Source: a virus. Taken from it: 26,560 nt of DNA. Shown one piece after another: positions 15,757-21,921 of this stretch (positions within the stretch are counted from its first letter, which is position 1; each line of letters opens with the position of its first letter). Below the pieces are notes generated by a model. The model was not told where the DNA came from, ran no database searches, and was given only the letters and a program-made list of their open reading frames with translations. The stretch spans positions 1-26,560 of the IMG/VR virus record IMGVR_UViG_3300028573_000049, one strand, 5' to 3'. A program made the position numbers and the translations under genes.

Positions 15757-16215
15757 TTAAACTCCAGTAAATAGAACCATATCGTCGTCCTGAGTTCTCG
15801 ACAATAGGCAGTGTGATTCGTCGGTGAATTGCGACTCAGCTTCCTCAACAGTCTTAGCGTCAGACGGAAATACCATAGTTATCTCCACTAACCCTCTCGT
15901 AATGTAGATACACTTTCGACCGGAGTTTGCTGGTATAACGCTATATCCTTCCACTCGAACCCACTGATCGCCTGCAAGTAAATCACAAATTCCGTTAATC
16001 ACAATCAGTGTTGGAACTTTTATGAGGACGCTGGTAAAGACTGTGTTCGGCTGCAAGCGAACAGTTCTAACATACAGTCCGGCATGAAAGATATGCTCGG
16101 TACGAATCTTGATCTGCTCACGCTGCCGTATGCGGTCCTCGACAATCAGAACTTTCTGAAGGGCTTCATCCGGAGTTGCTGGCAGCAAGTTTCCCAATAT
16201 TTCAAGTGTGCTCAT
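15757..16215 (-). CDS. Cupin-like virion protein
   Basis: A 152-residue protein started at ATG 16215, which has GAGGAG six bases upstream and overlaps the previous stop (ATGA). A longer frame to 16317 overlaps the acetyltransferase and has no better start. The body HIFHAGLYVRTVRLQPNTVFTS, then ICDLLAGDQWVRVEGYSVIPA and GRKCIYITRGLVEITMVFP, follows the strand order of the small phage cupins encoded near portals. These have H.F..G.Y.R...I..G tailed by a KPG.KR-like turn. The metal-binding His set of enzymatic cupins is incomplete, so a structural role is more likely. Confidence 0.65.
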   Translation of the reverse strand: MSTLEILGNLLPATPDEALQKVLIVEDRIRQREQIKIRTEHIFHAGLYVRTVRLQPNTVFTSVLIKVPTLIVINGICDLLAGDQWVRVEGYSVIPANSGRKCIYITRGLVEITMVFPSDAKTVEEAESQFTDESHCLLSRTQDDDMVLFTGV

Positions 16216-16658
16216 ACCAAACTCCTCATGTAGACAGAGTTGGTTCGATTGGCGGTAACCGAAAGCAGGCGGTCGAACCTGCTGTTTAATAGAGCACTGT
16301 AAAGAAACGCCACGCATCCGTTTTCTTTGGCGTACTTTTCTATAAACTCCATCAACTCCCTACCGGCACCGTTATACTTTTTTGAAACGAAAATGCTTTC
16401 AGTCGAGGCTATCTTTTTACCGTAATGGGGCAACACGTAAATTAGAACAGCCGCGAACCCTACTAGCATCTCATCGCGGTACGCCGCAAACCCCTGAAGT
16501 GCTCCCGATTTCTCCATCATCGCGTACATTTCTTTCTGTGGGATGGCTTTACCAATACCAGGAATCGAGCACTCGTCAGCATATTCATCGAGCAACGATT
16601 GGGAGTTTTTCTCCATCCAGAAATCTTCATAACTGATCTTCTTGATTGAGTATTGCAT
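16212..16658 (-). CDS. GNAT-family acetyltransferase-like protein
   Basis: A 148-residue protein with GNAT architecture: N-terminal helices (SLLDEYADECSIPGI), a strand pair QGFAAYRDEMLVGFAAVLIYVLPHYG, the strand ASTESIFVSKKYNGAGRELMEF, and a helix-strand C-terminus. KKYNGAGRELMEFIEKYAKE is a good match to motif A, with the R/K-x-x-G-x-G/A acetyl-CoA pyrophosphate loop followed by a helix. It is probably catalytic, unlike the gp13-like protein. The substrate is unknown. The gene is more AT-rich than its neighbours, a possible sign of transfer. GGGA precedes the ATG. Confidence 0.78.
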   Translation of the reverse strand: MQYSIKKISYEDFWMEKNSQSLLDEYADECSIPGIGKAIPQKEMYAMMEKSGALQGFAAYRDEMLVGFAAVLIYVLPHYGKKIASTESIFVSKKYNGAGRELMEFIEKYAKENGCVAFLYSALLNSRFDRLLSVTANRTNSVYMRSLV

Positions 16659-16688
16659 TTCCCAATCCTAAATCGTCACATCTCTCTC

Positions 16689-18416
16689 TTATCTCATGTG
16701 TAAGCCAAAGTAAAGGGGATTGTACGCGTCCCCTTGTTCTACTGGAGGAACCCAACCCTCCGGTTGTGGTACTCGGTACACTGGTTGTTCCAAAGCGCCG
16801 TACCGAACACAGTCGCAGAAGTCCTTAAAGTCCTCCTCCGGCTTATCGCTCCCCTCTTTCCAGCGGTAGTTGAACATGTCCTGAATCGGGCCACGGTCCC
16901 CTCGACATGCCTCTTTCGCGAACATCATGCCGGGGAACTCTCCGTCCTTCACCGCGGAATAGTGCTTGGCCAAGTACTCCTTCACCCGCTTGTGACCTAA
17001 CGCGATGTCACCCGGCGAACTGTGAGAGAGCCGAATCTTCTTGATGCCCGACCGCTCCAACTCCTCCTCCCACGTCGTCGTCTCATCGGCGGTCTGAACG
17101 GTCTTGGCCCCAAACTTTGCATCGAGGATGACCATTGCGGGTTCGCGGTAGTCGTGTTCGGCGCGTTTGACCATCACCGATCGGGCGATCTTCCCGATGT
17201 TTCCCGCGGTGAGAAGGTAGTCATACCAGTAGATACGATTGGCAGGACGTGAGTTGACCACGATCTCCTCGGATGAGACAGCACCAAACAACCATCGTGT
17301 AGGACGTGCATCAGACGGATCCACACACTCAATCCGCATCCAGTTGGGCGGAATCCTGAAATCCTCGTATAAATGAACGTCACGGTCTAACTCCTTGTAG
17401 ACCATGCCCGAAAGATGCTTCCACTTGCCTTCCTCACGGGCCTCTCGCTCATCCACGTCCGTAATTGTCTTGAGGTAATTATCAATACCGGCGCGGGGCA
17501 TGAACCCGAGAATCTTATGGCACTGCGGACAGCGGTTTACCGGGCGCTGCTGTCCTGGATCCAACTTGTCCGGGTCATTCTCCGGTATGGTCACATCGCA
17601 GTCACGGCACCAGTCCTGACAGTTCTCCCAAGTACTACACCGGAAAATGGCAATGTTCTGGTCCTCGCCCTCATTGTTGAAGGCGTTAAGGCTAAAGATG
17701 TCATAGATATACGGCTCCTTGAGCGGGGTCATGGTGAACCACGAAGGAGCGTTCGTCGCCATCTTGCCGCGGTTAGCAGCGTTCAGAATCGGCTGGGGAG
17801 GAGGTTCGTCCCAGTGTATCCAATCGGATAGCACACCCTCAAACGTATCCGCGCCCTGAACGTAGCTTCGAAAGTGAATCTTCGACCCACAGGGATTCCC
17901 GAAGTAGTCGTACTTCAGTGTCAGGCACTTGATCGAACCATCCGAGTAACGGTCGTACTCAGCCTCACAGTGCGCAGGAATGAACTCTCTGAACAGTGGC
18001 TCGATACGCTGAATCAGGTTCTGACCCGCAACCTCAACCCCAACCATCCCCACATTCGGCACTTTCATCCGCGTATAAAAGTCAGGGTCGTTCTTGTCCA
18101 GCCACGGGCGAAACCCCATCGCGTGAGCAATATCCTCAGCTACACCGATAGTAGTCTTACCACTTTGATTTCCGGCCTCAAAGATTCTCGTCCGCGGCAT
18201 CCGACCAGACTTGTTCTTGATCCGAAAAAAATCCTCCTGCACCCGGTTCGGCTTCAGAAACCACAGCTTATTCGCCGCCTTCGCCTTCGCATCAACCAGG
18301 TCCAGCGTCTCCGGCTTCTTTGGGTCATACCCCGACACGATCTGCGAAATAGCCGCAGCTGTCGCACTGACCGTCACCCCGCCTACCGTCTGCTCCCGCT
18401 TCCTACGCGCCATCAT
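16689..18416 (-). CDS. terL: Terminase large subunit (packaging ATPase/nuclease)
   Basis: A 575-residue protein. Walker A is EAGNQSGKTT (residues 80-89, Lys87) and Walker B is DWIHWDEP (198-205, Asp203-Glu204). Nuclease acidic residues are probably Asp366 (ECVDPSDA), Asp432 (VILDAKFG) and the closing DFCDCVRYG (Asp532, Asp535). Between the two domains, residues 266-299 hold a Cys cluster, C-x3-C-x2-C and then C-x2-C, which looks like an inserted zinc ribbon. The protein drives DNA into the procapsid and cuts concatemers. Two adjacent ATG codons (18416, 18413) follow a GGCGGAGG site; the second is better spaced. Confidence 0.92.
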   Translation of the reverse strand: MMARRKREQTVGGVTVSATAAAISQIVSGYDPKKPETLDLVDAKAKAANKLWFLKPNRVQEDFFRIKNKSGRMPRTRIFEAGNQSGKTTIGVAEDIAHAMGFRPWLDKNDPDFYTRMKVPNVGMVGVEVAGQNLIQRIEPLFREFIPAHCEAEYDRYSDGSIKCLTLKYDYFGNPCGSKIHFRSYVQGADTFEGVLSDWIHWDEPPPQPILNAANRGKMATNAPSWFTMTPLKEPYIYDIFSLNAFNNEGEDQNIAIFRCSTWENCQDWCRDCDVTIPENDPDKLDPGQQRPVNRCPQCHKILGFMPRAGIDNYLKTITDVDEREAREEGKWKHLSGMVYKELDRDVHLYEDFRIPPNWMRIECVDPSDARPTRWLFGAVSSEEIVVNSRPANRIYWYDYLLTAGNIGKIARSVMVKRAEHDYREPAMVILDAKFGAKTVQTADETTTWEEELERSGIKKIRLSHSSPGDIALGHKRVKEYLAKHYSAVKDGEFPGMMFAKEACRGDRGPIQDMFNYRWKEGSDKPEEDFKDFCDCVRYGALEQPVYRVPQPEGWVPPVEQGDAYNPLYFGLHMR

Positions 18417-18537
18417 CCTCCGCCAGATTCACCGACTCCGGCTCACATAACCACTCCTGCCACCATACCGAGTTCCTACTCAACATCACCGTCCCATCGG
18501 CCCGAATCAAAAACTCGCATTGTTCGTAAGCTTCCAT
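18403..18537 (-). CDS. Short hypothetical protein before terL
   Basis: From ATG 18537 it encodes 44 residues (MEAYEQCEFLIRADGTVMLS to NLAEDDGA) and overlaps the terL start by 14 bases. A GTG at 18609 would give 68 residues and overlap the upstream gene by 58 bases. Neither start has a convincing ribosome site. The FLIRADGTVMLSRNSVWWQEWL core, with alternating strands, looks like real protein. No family recognised. Placement between small and large terminase genes suggests packaging, by position only. Confidence 0.5.
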   Translation of the reverse strand: MEAYEQCEFLIRADGTVMLSRNSVWWQEWLCEPESVNLAEDDGA

Positions 18538-18550
18538 TGTTTTCAACGAC

Positions 18551-18763
18551 TTACGAAATCCCTTTGCGGGAAGAATATCGGTAGGGGGTGATACCGCATC
18601 GGACCCCACCCCTGCCTATGGGGGCGGTGGCCTGCCCTAAGTAATTCTTATTCGCCGGCCCTGCCCAGCCATCTCTTTTTTGCTGCTGTGTAGTTCTTAC
18701 CACTCGCCGTTGACTACCTTGATTCTCTGCCTGCATTTTGTCTCTGCTGGCGTGGGGTATCAT
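18551..18763 (-). CDS. Small basic hypothetical protein
   Basis: A 70-residue, Arg/Lys/Gln-rich protein (RVVRTTQQQKRDGWAG, then NKNYLGQATAPIGRGG) with few hydrophobic residues, probably largely disordered. Its ATG overlaps the stop of the small terminase gene by ATGA (18760-18763), which supports coupled translation. No family recognised. Its coding DNA contains a GC-rich inverted repeat near 18606-18631, CCACCCC against GGGG with a GGTGG arm, which may only reflect composition. Confidence 0.5.
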   Translation of the reverse strand: MIPHASRDKMQAENQGSQRRVVRTTQQQKRDGWAGPANKNYLGQATAPIGRGGVRCGITPYRYSSRKGIS

Positions 18764-19191
18764 CGCTTGTCGTCGTCCCGTTTTCGTAGCTGCTCAAGCA
18801 CATCGACTAGGGCAGTGACGTGGATGCTAGTCGGTAAACCACTCATTAGCTGGATCTTATCCTGCAGGATGGCAACTCCGGTCACGATCTGCTGGAAGCT
18901 AGCGTTTGTAAAGTGCTCAGGAGTAAGGGATGATAGCGCCCTATGTTGTACAGATTCGAGGATTGCAGGTTTGTCAGCACGGAACTGATTTAGTTCGTCG
19001 GGAGTGATTTCCTTAAGGTAGCTCTTAAGAACCTGTGAGACGTTTGCTTCCGAGCATCCTGTTTTCTTAGCTATGACAGCTTGCGGCATGTTCGGGTTAC
19101 GATCTCGCAACTTGCGAATCATGTTGGCACGTTCGCCGTGCCGTAGTTTCGGCTGTTCAGCAGGTAGAACGATTGGTTCTGAAGTGCTCAC
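18760..19191 (-). CDS. Probable terminase small subunit (HTH DNA-binding)
   Basis: A 143-residue protein. Residues about 20-58 form a helix-turn-helix (ERANMIRKLRDRNPNMPQAV, then KKTGCSEANVSQVLKSYL). A helical oligomerisation-type region and a C-terminal charged helix (LVDVLEQLRKRDDDKR) follow. HTH followed by helical bundle at the upstream end of a terminase-portal operon is the usual organisation of TerS, which recognises the packaging site. The start is GTG at 19191 with no ribosome site. A TATACT -10 lies only seven bases upstream, so the transcript may be leaderless. A transcription factor is the alternative. Confidence 0.7.
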   Translation of the reverse strand: MSTSEPIVLPAEQPKLRHGERANMIRKLRDRNPNMPQAVIAKKTGCSEANVSQVLKSYLKEITPDELNQFRADKPAILESVQHRALSSLTPEHFTNASFQQIVTGVAILQDKIQLMSGLPTSIHVTALVDVLEQLRKRDDDKR

Positions 19192-19197
19192 GAAGTA

Positions 19198-19203
19198 AGT
19201 ATA
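19198..19203 (-). promoter_or_regulatory. Candidate -10 element for the minus-strand packaging operon
   Basis: TATACT on the minus strand (plus AGTATA) ends seven bases before the GTG of the small terminase-like gene. The -35 match is weak (GACAAG at 17 bp or CGGACA at 19 bp). If used, transcription would begin at or next to the start codon. Confidence 0.4.
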
Positions 19204-19376
19204 GAACAGTAAGTCAAGTACTTGTCCGCTTCGCGGATAGCCTACGGCAGTAATGAGACAAGGCTGTTTTTTAGGAGTTACCAGGAAGTAAACAATTCGC
19301 CGAAGAACGGTGTCAGTAGGCTGCTATCTCGTATCCCCTGCCTTGGTTTGCGTTTCCGCTCAGGCAGGACTGCCGC

Positions 19377-19616
19377 TCAGTAGCGACCTTGACCGGAGTG
19401 ATCCCCGGCGTGCGTTTTCGCACTACTCTCCATTTCTGGAGCGGATGAGTGGGGAGAACCAGTTAATGTGAAACTCCCAGCCGTACTGCTGTCTTTGCGC
19501 TTTCTTTTGAATCCACCAGCAGCGTAAAACTCACGCCATGCAGCCCGTAGCTCAGGCGAGGAACTAGCACGTTCCTTCCTGATATTGCTTTTGCCAGGAT
19601 GCCGCGTCCACTGCAT
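19377..19616 (-). CDS. Doubtful small basic protein in the divergent region
   Basis: A 79-codon frame from ATG 19616 (92 codons if a TTG at 19655 is used). The N-terminal half is basic (GKSNIRKERASSS, then REFYAAGGFKRKRKDSS) and the C-terminal half is Ser/Gly/His-rich and low in complexity. GGGG lies too close to the ATG to be a good ribosome site. No family recognised. It could be a real short gene or chance. Confidence 0.3.
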   Translation of the reverse strand: MQWTRHPGKSNIRKERASSSPELRAAWREFYAAGGFKRKRKDSSTAGSFTLTGSPHSSAPEMESSAKTHAGDHSGQGRY

Positions 19617-19681
19617 ACCCCGAAAACTATCACCTATCCCCTTATTTGCAAGCAACTTTACAATTCTTTACATATTCTCTA

Positions 19682-19710
19682 TTGACGCGTTGACGCGTTC
19701 ATGCGAATAT
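19682..19710 (+). promoter_or_regulatory. Rightward early promoter with tandem TGACGCGT repeats
   Basis: TTGACG (19682-19687), a 17-bp spacer, then an extended -10 TGC-GAATAT (19702-19710). The -35 lies within two abutting copies of TGACGCGT (19683-19690, 19691-19698), a likely operator. The first gene starts at 19737 with AAGGAG. Confidence 0.5.
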
Positions 19711-19736
19711 GTACCTGTTGTTAAGGAGTAACCACG

Positions 19737-19937
19737 ATGACCAAACAATACAGAGACTTCACCGCAACCGAATACTCCAAGATGCACTGCACGTCCTACA
19801 CGGGAGGAGCGGCTTGGCTGAGCACTGACGGCGGTCACATCGTAGTGGCTTGCACGCCAATCGAGATCATGCGGTATTTCCAGAAGAATCCGCAATCCAC
19901 TGTTCGCGGAGAGTTCGTGCCCGCACAGAGCCTGTAA
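19737..19937 (+). CDS. Hypothetical protein, first gene of the rightward operon
   Basis: A 66-residue protein (MTKQYRDFTATEYSKMHCTS to VRGEFVPAQSL). A mixed alpha/beta pattern has one strand GGHIVVACTP and a following helix IEIMRYFQKN. No family recognised. It has an AAGGAG site eight bases before the ATG and lies about 27 bases downstream of the predicted rightward -10, so it is probably made early. A role in early takeover is inference from position. Confidence 0.7.
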   Translation: MTKQYRDFTATEYSKMHCTSYTGGAAWLSTDGGHIVVACTPIEIMRYFQKNPQSTVRGEFVPAQSL

Positions 19938-19979
19938 CCAATCAACCCAGCGTTACCACGCTGAGAAGGAGTGACACCA

Positions 19980-20123
19980 ATGACACTGGATCAAGCAGTC
20001 ACCTGTGAACTTTCTGAGCTTAGGGTAGAGATTTCCGACATTGAGAGCGGATGGCCCGAGCCACCTCTAGCCGCTCACTTGTCCGACCTCAAGGACATTC
20101 TTGAGGAGCGTGAAGGTCAATGA
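19980..20123 (+). CDS. Short acidic hypothetical protein
   Basis: A 47-residue protein starting MTLDQAVTCELSELRVEISD and ending DLKDILEEREGQ, acidic and mostly helical. AGAAGGAG lies seven to nine bases before the ATG. Its stop overlaps the ATG of the HTH gene (ATGA at 20120-20123), so translation of the two is likely coupled. No family recognised. Confidence 0.65.
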   Translation: MTLDQAVTCELSELRVEISDIESGWPEPPLAAHLSDLKDILEEREGQ

Positions 20124-20314
20124 ACCCCATCGAAGCCCTAACCCACGCTATAGCGGCATACGGTAGCCGCAATGCGTTCTGTAAGGCTAACGGCCTGTCA
20201 CTGAGCTACGTAGCCGACGTGCTGAATGGGCGCCGCGAACCTGGGCCGAAGATCTTGGCCGTGATTGGGTGGGAGCGCGTAACCGAAGTGAAACCGAAGG
20301 AGCAGACGAAATGA
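20120..20314 (+). CDS. Cro-like helix-turn-helix protein
   Basis: A 64-residue protein. ALTHAIAAYGSRNAFCKANG followed by LSLSYVADVLNGRREPGPKI forms a compact HTH of the Cro/XRE-like type: the first helix, then a SLSYVADVLNGRR recognition helix region and a final PGPKILAVIGWERV helix. Such short proteins are common in phage early operons and bind operators as dimers. The tandem TGACGCGT repeats upstream are a candidate target. It ends in a Lys-rich tail and overlaps the next ATG (20311). Confidence 0.75.
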   Translation: MNPIEALTHAIAAYGSRNAFCKANGLSLSYVADVLNGRREPGPKILAVIGWERVTEVKPKEQTK

Positions 20315-20532
20315 CCGATATCAAGCAGGTGTTAGAAGGGCGCCCGACGCCGTGGGTTTATCAGGAAGAATCAGACACCTATACGCACATCATCCGCGAT
20401 GCGCGCGGAAATCAACCGATCGACTGGCCAGCTGGAAGATTGCTTCCTACCCCGTTACTCGGCTTAACCTCTCCCACGGAGCGGGATGGCGCGGCTCGTG
20501 ATGGTCTACCGCGCCACATACTGAGCCAATAA
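20311..20532 (+). CDS. Hypothetical protein, paralogue of the 20953-21300 protein at its N-terminus
   Basis: A 73-residue protein from ATG 20311, with AAGGAG eight to nine bases upstream and overlap with the previous stop. The N-terminus (DIKQVLEGRPTPWVYQEESD) matches that of the later protein (DINQVLERATARPWERREHY) in the DI-x-QVLE...PW pattern and the following short strand and turn. After about residue 37 the two differ: here the tail is Pro/Leu/Arg-rich without the expected helices, so it may be a truncated or frameshifted relative. The function of this RPW-type family is unknown. Confidence 0.65.
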   Translation: MTDIKQVLEGRPTPWVYQEESDTYTHIIRDARGNQPIDWPAGRLLPTPLLGLTSPTERDGAARDGLPRHILSQ

Positions 20533-20572
20533 CCACGCTCCCACTAATCGGCCATTTAAAGGAGCTACACGT

Positions 20573-20812
20573 ATGACACGAATCGCATTCAGGGAAGTTT
20601 CGTTACACGCAAGTAAGCGCGGGATTTGCCCTATATGTGGGAAACGTGCTGAACGCAAAAGTAAATTCTGGCAGACCATGAGTCCGTTCAACAAAAATGG
20701 TAACGGCATTCCTAAGTCGTCGGATGAGATTCTGGCAGAACTGCGAATAGAACGTGGTATATGGCTGACCGCCGATGTGAAGCATTCACACTGTGACGAG
20801 GTGGCGCTATGA
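20573..20812 (+). CDS. Small zinc-ribbon-like hypothetical protein
   Basis: A 79-residue protein with C-x2-C at residues 19-22 (GICPICGKRAERK) and a C-terminal HSHC group, which together could bind one zinc. The middle is charged and helical (SSDEILAELRIERGIWL). AAAGGAG stands nine bases before the ATG. Its end (GAGGTGGCGCTATGA) is repeated exactly at the end of the 20953-21300 gene and creates an ATGA start for the next frame. Confidence 0.65.
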   Translation: MTRIAFREVSLHASKRGICPICGKRAERKSKFWQTMSPFNKNGNGIPKSSDEILAELRIERGIWLTADVKHSHCDEVAL

Positions 20813-20956
20813 CGTATATCGAACTGGTAACTGAACGTAACCTGCTGCAATCGGCACTTGACGCGGGCGAGGTGGCTGCTGGATAAACGCGCAGTGGAAA
20901 GGCTGAAGCAGCAACTGGAAGAGATTGAGAGAAAGATGGGGAGGGTGGCAGCATGA
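20809..20956 (+). pseudogene. Coiled-coil small gene split by a frameshift
   Basis: From ATG 20809 (ATGA overlap with the previous gene) the frame reads MTYIELVTERNLLQSALDAG and ends at TAA 20884-20886 after 25 codons. In the next frame, CTG GAT AAA from 20879 continues as LDKRAVERLKQQLEEIERKM and stops at 20956, directly overlapping the following ATG. Joined near 20876-20881, the two halves give a coherent coiled-coil protein of about 50 residues that fits the operon's spacing. A one-base indel, a sequencing error or programmed frameshifting would all explain it. Confidence 0.5.
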
Positions 20957-21300
20957 CAGCTGATATTAATCAGGTGCTGGAACGGGCAACGGCGAGGCCG
21001 TGGGAACGACGAGAGCATTATGCCGGGATTCCCATTCACGGCCCCAATAACGAGTACGTAGCCGCAGTCGTACAGTGCCCGCCATGCGGTGGGAAGGTTA
21101 ACGCCGAACTCATCGTCACCGCCGTCAACTCCTTCGAGAGCCAGCGTGAGCTGATACGGGAACTGGCAGAGGCGCTAACCGAACTATATAGCGATACCGC
21201 AGATTACATTGCGCGCAACAACCTTGGCGATATTCACCATAACCAGTCAATGAAAATGGCCAACGCCGCTCTCGCTAAAGTACGGGAGGTGGCGCTATGA
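20953..21300 (+). CDS. Hypothetical protein of the RPW type
   Basis: A 115-residue protein. The N-terminus is ADINQVLERATARPWERR, then HGPNNEYVAAVVQCPPCGGK with a C-x2-C pair, then NAELIVTAVNSFESQRELIR and a C-terminal helical segment. The order 'ARPW - strands - NAELIVTAVN - helix' is common in short phage early proteins with no known function. It shares its N-terminal motif with the 20311-20532 protein. GGGGAGGGTGGCAGC precedes the ATG as ribosome site. The stop overlaps the next ATG. Confidence 0.7.
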   Translation: MTADINQVLERATARPWERREHYAGIPIHGPNNEYVAAVVQCPPCGGKVNAELIVTAVNSFESQRELIRELAEALTELYSDTADYIARNNLGDIHHNQSMKMANAALAKVREVAL

Positions 21301-21467
21301 ACGCCCTGACCCGCCGCTCTCGCCCTGAGCTGTCGCTGGCTGTCCTGATCGAAGCTGTGACGGATGCGCTGGGCCTGGTCGCATTCATGGCAGCGTGCTG
21401 GGCCGCGCTGTGGGCGGTACAACATTCGAGTGACGTGGCCTATTGGCTGCGGATGCTGGGGAGGTGA
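21297..21467 (+). CDS. Small single-pass membrane protein
   Basis: A 56-residue protein. A basic N-terminus (MNALTRRSRPEL) precedes one hydrophobic helix, roughly residues 22-42 (TDALGLVAFMAACWAALWAV), with a short polar tail ending LRMLGR. By the positive-inside rule the N-terminus is cytoplasmic. It starts by ATGA overlap behind GAGGTGG. It may be an inner-membrane accessory or holin-like peptide, but nothing identifies it. Confidence 0.62.
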   Translation: MNALTRRSRPELSLAVLIEAVTDALGLVAFMAACWAALWAVQHSSDVAYWLRMLGR

Positions 21468-21471
21468 GAAC

Positions 21472-21612
21472 GTGAGCGACATTCCCATTGCAAGGTATGA
21501 CTTCGACCCAAACGATTATTGTGACCTATGTGGGTATCTCGTGGAGGAATGCCAGTGTGGAGAAATCTGCATCGACTGCGGGTGCCCGATTGCCGAATGT
21601 AGATGTGAATAA
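21472..21612 (+). CDS. Cys-rich mini-protein with two metal-knuckle repeats
   Basis: Starts at GTG 21472 with GGGGAGG about eight bases upstream and gives 46 residues. Two repeats stand side by side: YCDLCGYLVEECQCGE and CIDCGCPIAECRCE, each with C-x2-C-G/x, a short helix or turn and C-x-C-x. Nine Cys in 30 residues make metal binding very likely. The N-terminal 16 residues are acidic and aromatic. No family recognised. Confidence 0.65.
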   Translation: MSDIPIARYDFDPNDYCDLCGYLVEECQCGEICIDCGCPIAECRCE

Positions 21613-21613
21613 C

Positions 21614-21631
21614 CGTCTCCGGCCAGAGACG
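21614..21631 (+). other. Short intergenic hairpin
   Basis: CGTCTC and GAGACG form a perfect 6-bp stem around a 6-base loop directly after the stop of the Cys-rich gene. No T-run follows, so it is not a standard terminator. It may mark an mRNA boundary or stabiliser. Confidence 0.35.
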
Positions 21632-21659
21632 CGGCCCCGCTCCCACATGGAGATTCTGT

Positions 21660-21743
21660 ATGAGCCTGATCGTCCTGTTGGTGGGCCTGTTGGCAGTGGT
21701 TCTGTTCTGCCTCTGCTGCGACGTGAAACCCAATACCTTTTGA
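21660..21743 (+). CDS. 27-residue transmembrane peptide
   Basis: ATG 21660 with GGAG seven bases upstream gives MSLIVLLVGLLAVVLFCLCC followed by DVKPNTF. Almost the whole peptide is one hydrophobic helix with a Cys cluster (CLCC) at its end, followed by a short polar tail. The next gene starts 13 bases after its stop with its own GGAGG, as expected for a real cistron. A small membrane regulator or lysis-type peptide is possible; nothing decides it. Confidence 0.5.
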   Translation: MSLIVLLVGLLAVVLFCLCCDVKPNTF

Positions 21744-21756
21744 ATGGAGGAACCCC

Positions 21757-21921
21757 GTGAAGCTGAAATGGCGAGTATTTGAGCCGCAACCGTTCAGCGC
21801 AATGCGTTTACTTCTGACGCTCCCGAGAGTGCGCGAGTATCTAGGGCACGCTGAGACTGTGCGCCGATTCCGATATTGGCGCGAGGAAGCCAACCGTCTC
21901 GTTATGAGGGAATCCCTATGA
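21757..21921 (+). CDS. Small basic hypothetical protein
   Basis: Starts at GTG 21757 behind a strong GGAGG (six-base spacing) and encodes 54 residues rich in Arg (MRLLLTLPRVREYLGHAETV, then RRFRYWREEANRL). Amphipathic basic helices suggest nucleic-acid or membrane-surface contact. The stop overlaps the next ATG by ATGA (21918-21921). No family recognised. Confidence 0.6.
   Translation: MKLKWRVFEPQPFSAMRLLLTLPRVREYLGHAETVRRFRYWREEANRLVMRESL

Larger units (their letters stand above)
19192..19736. other. Divergent intergenic control region
   Basis: This 545-base segment separates the leftward packaging/virion genes from the rightward early genes. It contains the leftward -10 at 19198-19203, a small perfect 5-bp hairpin around 19225-19237, a weak 79-codon minus-strand frame (19377-19616), two TTTACA direct repeats (19657, 19667), and the rightward promoter with tandem TGACGCGT repeats. 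No terminator with a T-run was found, as expected between divergent units. Confidence 0.6.

Noticed and set aside
17874-18584. 236-codon plus-strand frame opposite terL
   Set aside because: Arg/Pro/Thr/His-rich composition typical of an antisense shadow; terL motifs are intact on the other strand.
18605-18631. GC-rich inverted repeat (CCACCCC / GGGG-GGTGG) as a packaging cos or pac site
   Set aside because: It lies in coding sequence with mismatched arms and no staggered-cut features; composition alone can explain it.
19225-19237. TCCGC/GCGGA hairpin as a terminator
   Set aside because: Only a 5-bp stem with a 3-base loop and no T-run on either side.
20506-21039. 177-codon minus-strand frame over early genes
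   Set aside because: It crosses several plus-strand genes with ribosome sites and coupled starts; composition is that of a shadow.
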